This document shows positions 26,760-35,500 of a stretch of DNA of 64,000 bases, in pieces; positions within the stretch are counted from its first letter, which is position 1, and the number at the start of each line of letters is the position of its first letter. The translations under genes and the position numbers were made by a program. The notes beneath the pieces are model-generated. The model was given only the letters and a program-made list of their open reading frames with translations. It had not been told where the DNA came from and searched no databases. This stretch comes from Paenibacillus sp. RC67 (GTDB lineage Bacteria; Bacillota; Bacilli; Paenibacillales; NBRC-103111): the NCBI RefSeq assembly GCF_030020805.1, contig NZ_CP125098.1, positions 6,533,501 through 6,597,500 on the forward strand, read 5' to 3'.

Positions 26760-26918
26760 TTGAAAAAATGGGCTTTGGCTCTTTCCATAGGAATGATGAT
26801 TGGCTCAACGGCGACAGTAGCTGCAAGTACAAATGAAACCATCCAAGCAACGATTGCCCAGTTTGTTGTGAAGTTCAACGGCGAGGAACAAGAGAGCCCC
26901 CTCATGCCTTCGTTATAG
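26760..26918 (+). pseudogene. Truncated secreted protein (copper amine oxidase-like/stalk-domain type)
   Basis: A 52-codon remnant: TTG start at 26760 with GGAG 9 bases upstream, signal peptide KKWALALSIGMMIGSTATV, cut near VAAS, then TIAQFVVKFNGEEQ, which matches the beginning of Paenibacillus stalk/copper amine oxidase N-terminal domain proteins. The frame ends 52 residues in, at a junction inside the 3' end of the convergent MFS gene (17-base overlap). The missing remainder suggests a deletion or insertion that brought the MFS gene here. Confidence 0.5.
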
Positions 26919-28185
26919 GAGTCAGATGGCGGGTAAACACCCAGAACAATAGTGCGAGAGCGCTGATAGCCGCACCCAGCAGACATACTCCAGCCCAACC
27001 AGACCATGCATACACGATTGTCGAGACAATTGATCCGAGTGCGCTGCCGATGGAATAGAAGATCATATAACCCGCTGTGAGTCGGCTATGAGCTTCCGGG
27101 CGAACGCTGTAGATCATACTTTGGTTCGTGACATGCACCGCCTGTAACCCGAGATCGAAGGCGATAATACCGACGGTTAATGCCCATAAGGAATGCATGG
27201 TGAAACCAATCGGTAACCAGGAGATCAGCATAATGCTCAGCCCGACGCCTGTGATCCATTGACTTAAACCACGATCTGCCAATTGCCCTGCCCTTGCTGC
27301 TCCTAAAGCTCCAGCAGCACCTGCCAATCCAAATAACCCGATCTCGGTATGCGAAAGCGAAAGCGGCGGCTGACTGAGGGGAAATACCATTGGAGTCCAC
27401 AAAACTGCGGTGGAAGTAAATATCAGAAAAGCGATCAGAGCACGTATGCTCAATATAGGCTCCTGAACGAACAACGTGAAAACCGAGCGCAATAATTGCG
27501 CATAAGATGTTGACACCCTCACCTTGTCGTGAGATGGCAGCACCCGGAACAAAAGACCCGTTATGAGCAGCGTTAACGCCGCGGAAACGAAATAGATCAT
27601 TCGCCAGCCGGCAAGATCAGCCATGAAGCCTGCAACAGTTCGTGCCAACAGAATACCGATTACGATTCCACTAGTCACGGTACCAACTACGCGACCCCGT
27701 TCGGCTGGCGCAGCCAAGACTGCCGAGAAAGCTACAAGCACCTGCGTCACAACGGCAAGCAAACCAACTATAGCACTGCCTACCAACAGCAGCGTGTTGT
27801 TGGGGGCAATACCAACTAAGCCAAGTGCCAGCACGGACAGCAATGACTGGCTCACGATTAACCGGCGACGATTCAGTAAATCCCCCAACGGGACTAGCAG
27901 AAGCAGCCCTAGCGCATAACCAATCTGAGTTATGGTAACAACAACACCAATGGTGGACTCGTTAATACCAAACTCACTCGCCATCGCGTCGAGCAGCGGT
28001 TGAGAATAATAAACATTGGCAACGGCAAGTCCACAGGCGATTGCGAACAGAAACGCCACAGATCGCGAAAGCAATGATGAGGGAACTGACTCATCACGTT
28101 CCTTAGCCTCCCTCACTGTGACTTCAAGTCCGACGCTAGTATCTTGGACGATAACCGTCTTAACTTTTTCCTCAAGCTTCTCCAT
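26902..28185 (-). CDS. MFS transporter
   Basis: 427 residues, 12 predicted helices after a charged 40-residue cytosolic tail. Motifs: VANVYYSQPLLDAMASEFGI in helix 1 and the loop 2-3 motif GDLLNRRRLI. It resembles the YfkF/YnfM-type branch of exporters. GAGGAGTG precedes the ATG. Divergent from a TetR gene, with a TetR-type palindrome in its promoter, so likely induced by its substrate. Confidence 0.9.
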   Translation of the reverse strand: MEKLEEKVKTVIVQDTSVGLEVTVREAKERDESVPSSLLSRSVAFLFAIACGLAVANVYYSQPLLDAMASEFGINESTIGVVVTITQIGYALGLLLLVPLGDLLNRRRLIVSQSLLSVLALGLVGIAPNNTLLLVGSAIVGLLAVVTQVLVAFSAVLAAPAERGRVVGTVTSGIVIGILLARTVAGFMADLAGWRMIYFVSAALTLLITGLLFRVLPSHDKVRVSTSYAQLLRSVFTLFVQEPILSIRALIAFLIFTSTAVLWTPMVFPLSQPPLSLSHTEIGLFGLAGAAGALGAARAGQLADRGLSQWITGVGLSIMLISWLPIGFTMHSLWALTVGIIAFDLGLQAVHVTNQSMIYSVRPEAHSRLTAGYMIFYSIGSALGSIVSTIVYAWSGWAGVCLLGAAISALALLFWVFTRHLTPITKA

Positions 28186-28235
28186 ACTAACACACTCCTC
28201 AGGTTTGAGTTATATTTCTCAAAAGTATCATAACA

Positions 28236-28247
28236 TACCGATCGGTA
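28236..28247. promoter_or_regulatory. TetR-type operator in the MFS promoter
   Basis: Perfect 12-bp palindrome TACCGATCGGTA, in a context (CATA-N3 before, AAATGAG after) that recurs at the second site 113 bp away. Confidence 0.65.
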
Positions 28248-28348
28248 CAAAATGAGTTTAGGTAAATATAGCTCGATTGTCTCCATGATGTCAATATGAA
28301 AATGGCTGATATTTGACAAGATCTCTTGCAATGATTATTATCATATTG

Positions 28349-28360
28349 TACTGATCGATA
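28349..28360. promoter_or_regulatory. Second TetR-type operator, at the tetR promoter
   Basis: TACTGATCGATA, an imperfect copy of the palindrome at 28236, 18 bases before the tetR ATG. Its position predicts autorepression. Confidence 0.6.
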
Positions 28361-28378
28361 TGAAATGAGGGATTTCTT

Positions 28379-28960
28379 ATGGTACGGCTTCGGGCATTTG
28401 ATGAAGAAAAGGCATTAAATGCAGCTATGGAACTTTTTTGGGAAAAAGGATATGAAGCTACTTCATTAAGTGATTTAACGTCCAGAATGGGCATTCAACG
28501 ACCAAGCATTTACTCCGCATTTGGAGATAAGAAGGAGCTTTTTGAAGCTGCACTTCGCAAATACAACCAATTCCACTCTTCCCTTGTCCGCTCTCGACTT
28601 CAAAACGTTTCATCCGTCAAAGAAGCGTTCCGTTCTTTTTTTGAAGGCATTGTGGCGGAAGTATACGAGGAAGGCCCTAACCGGGGATGTTTTTGCCTCA
28701 ACGTGATGGTAGAACTTGCACCACATGATGCAAAATTTGAAGTACTTACAAGAGAGCATCAGATGTATCTTTCTGTACTGTTTCAAGAAACCCTTGAACG
28801 TGGGATACGATCTGGAGAGCTCGCAAACGATTTGAACGCCAAAAATCTAGCTCAGACACTACTCATTGCAACGATCGGACTTACTGTATTAATGAAATCT
28901 CGTCCTGAACGATCCTTTGTAGAAAACTCTGTAGCAACGATACTTACATTGATCCAATGA
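28379..28960 (+). CDS. TetR/AcrR family transcriptional regulator
   Basis: 193 residues. HTH at residues 6-50 (FDEEKALNAAMELFWEKGYE, TSLSDLTSRMGIQRPSIYSA FGDKKELF), followed by a helical ligand domain with Cys-containing GCFCLNVMVEL typical of the TetR_C/YcdC-like branch. GAGGG lies 7 bases before the ATG. Two similar operators lie between it and the divergent MFS gene, so it probably represses both. Confidence 0.9.
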   Translation: MVRLRAFDEEKALNAAMELFWEKGYEATSLSDLTSRMGIQRPSIYSAFGDKKELFEAALRKYNQFHSSLVRSRLQNVSSVKEAFRSFFEGIVAEVYEEGPNRGCFCLNVMVELAPHDAKFEVLTREHQMYLSVLFQETLERGIRSGELANDLNAKNLAQTLLIATIGLTVLMKSRPERSFVENSVATILTLIQ

Positions 28961-28984
28961 CTAATCAGGTAAGCTGGGACATTC

Positions 28985-29021
28985 TAAAAAAATAGCCCCT
29001 TATCTGAAGAGATGAGGAGCA
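28985..29021 (-). terminator. Terminator after the 264-aa methyltransferase gene
   Basis: On the minus strand CCTCATCT-CTTC-AGATAAGG is followed by GGCTATTTTTTT. It may also stop tetR transcripts. Confidence 0.7.
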
Positions 29022-29069
29022 TAGCTAACAAGGCGTTAAGCTTTCGATATAATGCACTAGACTTGGTGT

Positions 29070-29864
29070 TCATTTATGAGCATATATCGATAGCCATTGA
29101 GGTAGAGCCGCCATGGGGTTTAATTTCCAGTCACAGAGATTATCCAGCTCTTGTTTTGAGAGCATATTTCCTTCGATAGATTCATCAATCCAAAATGAAC
29201 CATTCTCAGCATACATTTCTTCCATATGCTTAACACTAAGACCAGATGAGATAACAGCATTCATAATATCCTGTATACGCCAAGTATACCGTGGAACTTC
29301 TTCACTGACAAAAGGGCCTATGGCATCATATGGCTTTATTACATTGATTTTATCGGTAGCTTTTCCGAACGGACGGTTAAACGGATGTACTTCATACAGA
29401 ATATAAGCGCCATCGTTTTTCAGAATTCTATGAATACTGTTATACATGGCGTTTAAATCATGAATCCATATATGAACACCATTGGATGTATAGACCAAAT
29501 CATATTCGCCGCTATTAATTTTACTTAAAGTCATTGTATCATCGCATATAAATTCAATATCCCAACCATGCTTGCGCGCTAGGTCTGAGCTGTTTTCTAG
29601 CTGTCTTTCCGAGATGTCGCATGAGGTTACTTTGGCTCCCATCAAACAAAAGGCGAATACAGCATGATTATCGCCGCTGGATGGAACACATATTTTTTTG
29701 CCATGCAAATCGGGCAATGCCTTTTTAATCATCGAAAAGGTGCTATGATGAAAGGCGGTTGCAGGATTGTTTATTATGGTTGAAATCGCCTCATCTGTTC
29801 GATATCTTCGATACCAAGTTTCGGACCATTCATTCCAAATCTTTTTTATCTGATGGTTATCCAT
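29070..29864 (-). CDS. SAM-dependent methyltransferase
   Basis: 264 residues. The SAM site is ICVPSSGDNHAVFAFCLMGA, an unusual Ser-Ser-Gly-Asp loop in place of the common Gly-rich one, with the acidic ribose-binding end VTSCDISERQLE, ICDDTMTL and a post-motif YDLVYTSNGVHIWIHDL. GGGGG precedes the ATG at 29864; upstream codons lack a ribosome site. Substrate unknown. Confidence 0.82.
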   Translation of the reverse strand: MDNHQIKKIWNEWSETWYRRYRTDEAISTIINNPATAFHHSTFSMIKKALPDLHGKKICVPSSGDNHAVFAFCLMGAKVTSCDISERQLENSSDLARKHGWDIEFICDDTMTLSKINSGEYDLVYTSNGVHIWIHDLNAMYNSIHRILKNDGAYILYEVHPFNRPFGKATDKINVIKPYDAIGPFVSEEVPRYTWRIQDIMNAVISSGLSVKHMEEMYAENGSFWIDESIEGNMLSKQELDNLCDWKLNPMAALPQWLSIYAHK

Positions 29865-29967
29865 TAAAATTTCCCCCTTCAAAATGAAGTCAGCCATTAA
29901 TAAAATCATTATAACAAGGTCACTCAATCAAATAAGGTTAATAATCAACTAGAAACTATACTTTACA

Positions 29968-30001
29968 CAAAAAGCCACTTCAGAATAATCTGATGTGACT
30001 T
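29968..30001 (-). terminator. Terminator after the Mor-like gene
   Basis: On the minus strand GTCACATCAGA-TTAT-TCTGAAGTGGC (one internal mismatch) is followed by TTTTT. Confidence 0.75.
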
Positions 30002-30014
30002 GTCATCAATAACC

Positions 30015-30281
30015 TTATTTTTTTGAGTAAATAATCTTTTTTATACTATCACAGGAAAGGCAGAATAGATCCGAAAGCTGATGAATAGAAGCACCATTTG
30101 AGAATTTCTCACGGATCTCCTCGTTTCGAGCATTCAAATAGGTTCTGCTCCCTGATTTCTCGCCCCATTTCTTATGCGTTCCTTCGGGGTTTGGAATATA
30201 GATGATCCCACCATGCACATATTTCTGGATTTCGTTCAATAATTCTTTTGGAAAAATAGCTTCAGCGTTTACATATTTCAT
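30015..30281 (-). CDS. CD3324-type Mor-like HTH regulator (88 aa)
   Basis: Small DNA-binding protein: MKYVNAEAIFPKELLNEIQK, YVHGGIIYIP, KKWGEKSGSRTYLNARNEEI and a C-terminal HTH (FSNGASIHQLSDLFCLSCDS IKKII). It resembles the CD3324/Mor transcription activator-like family in Firmicutes. GGAGGGAG precedes the ATG. It lies downstream of a structured leader and a 26-codon ORF that may share its transcript. Confidence 0.82.
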   Translation of the reverse strand: MKYVNAEAIFPKELLNEIQKYVHGGIIYIPNPEGTHKKWGEKSGSRTYLNARNEEIREKFSNGASIHQLSDLFCLSCDSIKKIIYSKK

Positions 30282-30373
30282 AAGAATGCTCCCTCCTCTT
30301 ACATCTTGCTAAGAAGAGTTGAAAAATGACTTAAATTTCAAAAATGCTCTTGTCTTATTTATATATAGAATCA

Positions 30374-30454
30374 TTACCACACTACCCTCTTCCAGTCTTT
30401 TTGAGATTCTTGGCTAAACCGTTGTACGCTAACCGATCCAACGCCGGCAGACAT
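30374..30454 (-). CDS. Possible small protein (26 aa)
   Basis: ORF from ATG at 30454, beginning MSAGVGSVSVQRFSQE and ending KRVVW, with AAAGGAG 8 bases upstream, a strong and well-spaced site. It follows the terminator at 30499-30533 and precedes the Mor-like gene by about 90 bases. No family recognised; it could be a microprotein or a second leader ORF. Confidence 0.4.
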   Translation of the reverse strand: MSAGVGSVSVQRFSQESQKDWKRVVW

Positions 30455-30498
30455 GCTTTCTTCTCCTTTCCATGTGAACAGATTAATGGGTGCAAGCT

Positions 30499-30533
30499 AA
30501 AAAAACTGTAGATAAACAAATGTCCATCTACAG
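30499..30533 (-). terminator. Terminator/attenuator in the Mor-like gene leader
   Basis: On the minus strand the perfect stem CTGTAGAT/ATCTACAG is followed by seven T. It lies between a strong promoter at 30665-30692 and the 26-codon ORF, so it ends either a short RNA or an attenuated leader. Confidence 0.8.
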
Positions 30534-30660
30534 CTAATACAAACATGCTCACTGCAATCTTTCATGCAGTCCATGTATGCTGCTTAGCACATATGATGAA
30601 TGTTCATGACCGATGTAGAATGCATTTTCATCATGACCCCATCGTTTCACACATGTGCAA
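30534..30660 (-). ncRNA. Structured leader or small RNA with short ORFs
   Basis: The stretch between promoter and terminator, about 125 nt. GCACATGTG pairs with CATATGTGC, ATGATGAAAATG pairs with CATTCATCAT with one bulge, and CTGCA/TGCAG forms a third hairpin. It also contains a 15-codon ORF at 30584-30631 (MKMHSTSVMNIHHMC) and a 33-codon GTG ORF at 30549-30650. No known riboswitch class recognised. Confidence 0.45.
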
Positions 30661-30664
30661 TTAG

Positions 30665-30692
30665 TTTATAACTCTCGTTCGCGAACTGTCAA
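30665..30692 (-). promoter_or_regulatory. Strong promoter with palindromic operator in the spacer
   Basis: On the minus strand TTGACA (30692-30687) and TATAAA (30670-30665) have a 16-bp spacer. The first ten spacer bases are the perfect palindrome GTTCGCGAAC (30677-30686), an obvious repressor site. Confidence 0.7.
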
Positions 30693-30765
30693 GATAATAC
30701 TTACTTATATAGAAATTATATCCACTACACTAAACTACTTTATCCTGCAGACTCTAGCTAAATAC

Positions 30766-31644
30766 TTACTTTCCCGCTCCAAGCTTGGAAGCTTTCCATT
30801 CAATATGCGAGGCTTCTACTCTTCTCCATAGATCATCGCGTTCTAAGCTGCTGTAATTCACGAGATGTTCCCCGAAGACGTCTCCCAAAACGTCGAGCCA
30901 TTGCGATTTGCTCTTCATTTCGATCTGCGTCAGACCATTCTTGTCCCGCTTGCTCCATCTACATCCTCGAAGCTCATTGCTTTCATCTGCAGTTCTTTGT
31001 CTAATCAGGAAAATATTCATCCAAGGGGATTCCGGTGAGCGGCTATAAAATTCATGCTTCGGTTTAAACTCTTCCAAGTTGTCCAGTACGGAAGCGTCGA
31101 TATCAACCCCCACAAAGGAAGCCTGAGGATCATGCTCTAATCTCCATCCCTCAGGTACCACGCTGGTCTCCATTACCTTGTAGCTCAATGGACCTTGCTG
31201 ATACTCGCCATATCGGAGAGGAAGCGGCTCATAAGGTATATCCCCCATTCCTACATCGACAATCCAGCGTTCCTTCTCATTATGAGCATTCACTAAGTTC
31301 ACGCTGAGCCCCAAGTGGAAAGAATTCACGCGAGGCTCGGCTCCCAAGGGCTGAACACCCGCACGATGCAAAAATACCTCATAGCCTAAGGAATGGAGGA
31401 GGGTACTGAATGCTCCATTTAGGTGAAAGCAGTAACCGCTTCTGCCGCTAAGTACAAGCTGAACGGATTCTTCAAATCCGATAGCTGCCGGTTTTCCTGC
31501 ATATATATCTACGGTTTGCCAAGTAAGTGTCTTCACGTGTGCTTGATGCAGGGCAAATAAATATTCCTTAGAAGGTAGCTGTTGTTCCGCGATACCAATC
31601 CTGTGCAGGTATGCTTTTATTGCTTCTTGTGTCATGAGATACAA
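30766..31644 (-). CDS. nat: Arylamine N-acetyltransferase
   Basis: 292 residues of the NAT family, which acetylates arylamines and hydrazines from acetyl-CoA. The Cys-His-Asp triad is visible: Cys in GRSGYCFHLNGAFSTLL (about residue 72), His in VNSFHLGLSV (about 111) and Asp in WIVDVGMGDIPYEP (about 129). TTG start at 31644 with AGAGGTGA 6 bases upstream. The upstream gap holds a 14-bp palindrome that may regulate it. Confidence 0.92.
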   Translation of the reverse strand: MYLMTQEAIKAYLHRIGIAEQQLPSKEYLFALHQAHVKTLTWQTVDIYAGKPAAIGFEESVQLVLSGRSGYCFHLNGAFSTLLHSLGYEVFLHRAGVQPLGAEPRVNSFHLGLSVNLVNAHNEKERWIVDVGMGDIPYEPLPLRYGEYQQGPLSYKVMETSVVPEGWRLEHDPQASFVGVDIDASVLDNLEEFKPKHEFYSRSPESPWMNIFLIRQRTADESNELRGCRWSKRDKNGLTQIEMKSKSQWLDVLGDVFGEHLVNYSSLERDDLWRRVEASHIEWKASKLGAGK

Positions 31645-31753
31645 TGGGAATCACCTCTGATATTCTTAGTCGCACATCGCCGTGATAATCCCACGACTGC
31701 GTAGTCCCATTGTAAAAGGGATAGAGTTCATTCGCAATGCATATCAAGTGCAA

Positions 31754-31767
31754 CTGTACCGGTACAG
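31754..31767. promoter_or_regulatory. Palindromic operator CTGTACCGGTACAG
   Basis: Perfect 14-bp palindrome in the 246-bp gap between the divergent NAT and ParB-like genes. Its half-site resembles TetR/PadR-type operators. No regulator gene is adjacent. Confidence 0.5.
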
Positions 31768-31890
31768 ATAAATTCTATCCAATGAGTGCCTTCCTGAATG
31801 TTGACTATAATCATTTTTGAACTTACATAAAAAAACTCATCATGAAATAATAGAAAAGAATCAATCTTTCCTTAAAAGGTGGGGATTATC

Positions 31891-32343
31891 TTGGAGCCAA
31901 AAGAACTTCAATTCACAACCACAGAAGCACAACAATATGCCGAGTGCGGACAATTAGAGGAATGGATCCACTTATACCTAAACTCCGCTGGAAGAAATCC
32001 AGTTATGTCTCAAGGACTTAAACAGAAGCAAAGATATTGGGTCGGCCCCATCCTTGTAGATGTGCAGCGGTTGCGACGCTGTCACGGTCCAGAAACAGAG
32101 ACGGACATGGAGTATAAATCTCCAGTGGAGCTCTGGGAACATCGAGTTAATCAGTTTGCGGATATGTTTTCTGAAGGGTGGGATGCACCTCCCCCCATTG
32201 TTGAGGTTCGAGGAGAAACTTTAAGTGTTCGCGACGGAAATAGACGTACTGCTGCCTTACAGCGTGCTGGTATTCATAAATATTGGGTTATTATTTGGGA
32301 CAATGATAATATCGATAATATTTGGCGAATTCTCAATAATTGA
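31891..32343 (+). CDS. ParB/Srx-fold domain protein
   Basis: 150 residues. The C-terminal half contains PPIVEVRGETLSVRDGNRRT followed by AALQRAGIHKYWVIIW, the DGNRR box of the ParB N-terminal-like fold, which in relatives binds or hydrolyses CTP/ATP. There is no HTH, so it is not a partitioning protein. TTG at 31891 follows GGTGGGG by about 6 bases. Monocistronic; function unknown. Confidence 0.7.
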   Translation: MEPKELQFTTTEAQQYAECGQLEEWIHLYLNSAGRNPVMSQGLKQKQRYWVGPILVDVQRLRRCHGPETETDMEYKSPVELWEHRVNQFADMFSEGWDAPPPIVEVRGETLSVRDGNRRTAALQRAGIHKYWVIIWDNDNIDNIWRILNN

Positions 32344-32352
32344 ATCAAATAG

Positions 32353-32396
32353 ACAGAGCGTCCCCAAGCTAGTCCAGGGATGCTCTGTATTTTTAT
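32353..32396 (+). terminator. Terminator after the ParB-like gene
   Basis: Stem ACAGAGCGTCCC/GGGATGCTCTGT (one wobble) followed by ATTTTTAT. Confidence 0.85.
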
Positions 32397-32519
32397 ATTG
32401 CAAACATGGCACTCTCCTCATTCAAAAACTCCAAATCACTGCTGTACATCATCCAACCCAAAAAAAGCAATAATCTGATAATAGTCAGCAACCATGGAAA
32501 AAAGGGCAGCCCAGTGGTG

Positions 32520-32556
32520 TGATATAATTTTGTTCGTAATTAAGAAAACGCTTACA
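32520..32556 (+). promoter_or_regulatory. Extended -10 promoter and cre site of the large exoenzyme gene
   Basis: TGATATAAT at 32520-32528 is an extended -10. At 32542-32556 AAGAAAACGCTTACA matches the CcpA cre consensus (TGAAARCGYTTTCA-like). It lies just after the expected transcription start, a position that blocks elongation when glucose is abundant. Confidence 0.6.
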
Positions 32557-32580
32557 AACACAAAAAGGAGGTATTGGTTA

Positions 32581-35500
32581 ATGGGTTTATTTATGAAAAG
32601 AAAGAACTTGACCGGCATCGTCTTAATTGTATCACTGCTATTAAATTTGTTTATTCTCCCTGGCCCCTCTTCCGTTTATGCCGCAGATGGTCCTACAGAT
32701 GATGAACCGGAACAGGGCAGCACCCCATACGCGTACATTAAAGGAGGAACGTTTGACGAAAGATCTGATGCGTTAATCCAGTATTTATCCAAGTCGCTGC
32801 CAAGCCAGCCAACCAAGCCTAAATATGCTATGGCCTACCACGTCTCGAGACTGCTTATGGGAGTGGATACGGATTACGCTAAGGCACAGATAGAGTCCAT
32901 TCTCGATAAACATGATATCAATGACGAATATGCTTTCAGTATCCATGCTGTCATGAACGGATATTTGATCGGTAAAGAGAAGTATACTCCTGTTCTAACG
33001 AATAAGACTAAAGCCTATCTCGCCAAATGGGACTACTCCAAGCCGCTTGCATACACTGCCGCGAACTATGAATTAATGACCTATGGGGCAGGTTATCTGG
33101 CTGCAGAGGAATGGCCTGATTTTGTGGATGCAGGTGGCAATAACGCGCAAAAAATCAAAGAAGTGACCCTCCCCTACATTGAGAAATATTTAAATTCGAT
33201 TCCGGCCAAGAATATTGCCGAACACGGTCCTGTGTACTACGAAATCGATATTCATGCCGTCAAAATGATTGCCGATTTTGCCCAGAATACAGAGCTCAGA
33301 CGTAAGGCTTCTATGGTTGTCGACTGGATGATGACAAGCCTTGCAGGAGACTGGAATCAAGGCTACCTGACAGGAACGTCGGATCGTGCCAAGAACTTAT
33401 CGGGTACCGTCACGAGCCCAGATGCACCGGAAGCAACTGCCGCTGCGGGTTGGCTTTATTTTGGCGGTAGAAGAGGAATTAATGCTGCAGAAACGATGGC
33501 CTACCATACTTTCTTTATCGCTTATAAGGGCAAATACACCATGCCGAACATTCTATACTATATGGCCAACGACCGCAGTACACCTATAGTGAAAAAAGAA
33601 AGCATGCTGGAAGACGGACGGGATGTTAGACGATACACTTATCATTCATCCAATTACGGATTGGCCAGCCAGTACGATTTTACAGCGAACCCATACGATT
33701 ATATTTATAAAGAAGGACGGCGCACAACGCTCAAATGGGTTTCGGATAAACCGTTTAGTACTTTCGTGCCTATGCAGGACAACCGCTTCCGGCCGTCGGA
33801 TAAATATCCGAACGTGTTAGGATATGGGGAAAACCCCTTTCAACAGGTGATGCAGCATGAGCGGACCCTCATCGGTGTCTATAACGTTTCCGACCCGAAT
33901 TATGGTTTTTCTACGATGTATGTTCCTTTTTCCAAATCCGGCTCCATTGTAAAAAGAATTGAATCCGACGGTTGGATTTTTCGCCATACGGGGAGCATGA
34001 TGTTTGCATTTAAACCGATCAAATCTTTTACATGGGATACCCAGCCTATCGATTACGATATCGTCTGGAGCGACCAGCTAAAGAACGGATGGATACTGGA
34101 AACAACAGAACTGACGCCTTATGCTACGGGCAATGTAGACTCCGAGCTGGAGGCTTTCAAGAACGATATCCTGTCAAAAGCTTCAATTGATGCCAGTGCT
34201 ATCGATGCAGTCAACCCTAGACTTACCTATAAGTCCATCTACGGCTATACGCTTGATCTGACTTATCGTCCACATGCTGCGACCTATGTCGGTCAAAATA
34301 AACTGAATGGTGTACCTGTTAATTATTCGGCGTACCCGATGATCGATATGCCATGGGCGCATCAGGATGTCGGCAGTCCTGTGTTGAATCTTCAGTACAA
34401 TGGCTATGGCTTAACGTATAATTTTGCAGACTGGACTGTGACGGAAACAGGTACGGCTCTGCCGGAACCGCAGCCTGTGAACATGCCGATCGTAATTCCT
34501 AGTGCCGCTCCTAAAAATCCCGCACCGCTTCCTAAGCCATCCGGTACACCTTGGTACATTGATGATTTTGAAAGCGGAAATGTGGAGTCATGGACACCGG
34601 TCTCAGGATCTTGGGCTCCAGCTGTTGACGGTACTTATACCTATAGACAATCTAATGCGTCCGCTTCTAATGCACTCTCTTCGTCAGGTTCGCCTCTGCT
34701 TACGGATGTTGATCTGGAAGTGAAAGTGAAGCCGCTGTCCTTCAACGGTAACGACCGTGCCGTAACGATCGCGGCGAGGTATACAGACGCCAATAATATG
34801 TATTTTGTCCAGCTAAAAAACAGCAATAAATTAGAGCTGAGAAGAAAAGTATTGGGCGCAAGCGATCTATTGGCTTCGACAGAGTATCCCATTACAGCAG
34901 GTACAACCTACACGGTAAGGATGATCGTTCTAGGACATACGATTTCTGTGTATATCAATGGTAAGCTTCAGCTTACCGGGACGGACACCGGGCTAGCTTC
35001 AGGGAAGATCGCACTCGGGACTTCTTATACGGATGCGGAATTTGATAATCTGATTCTTTACGATTTGTCGTCGAACCCTGTGCCGCAGCCTCCGCAGCAG
35101 GAAAGCTATACAACCCTAACGCTAGATGCTGAGGCGGACACTTACGTTCAGCCGGGATCAACCAATGGAAGTAAAAACTTTGGAACAGCTACAACAATGA
35201 TCGTGAAGAATGATACCAATAATGCCGGGGGCAACACGAGAATGGCTTTCGTGCGCTTCCCTCTAAACAATCCCGGTAATAATAATATTAAAAATTATTT
35301 GGATCAAGGGGCGCAAATTCAGAGTGCGAAGCTGCTGTTAACAACCGTTAAGGTTGGCGCTACACCAAGCATTCAAACCCTTGGATTACTTAACAATGAT
35401 ACTTGGGACGAGAACCAAATCACATGGAATAATACCGTTACCGGCTTCACGTATTCCCCAATTAAAACTTTCGCGGGTCCATTATCCGGAGGTCAAGCCA

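Noticed and set aside
31568-31753. 61-codon minus-strand ORF at the NAT start
   Set aside because: Overlaps the NAT gene in another frame and includes its promoter region; no ribosome site.
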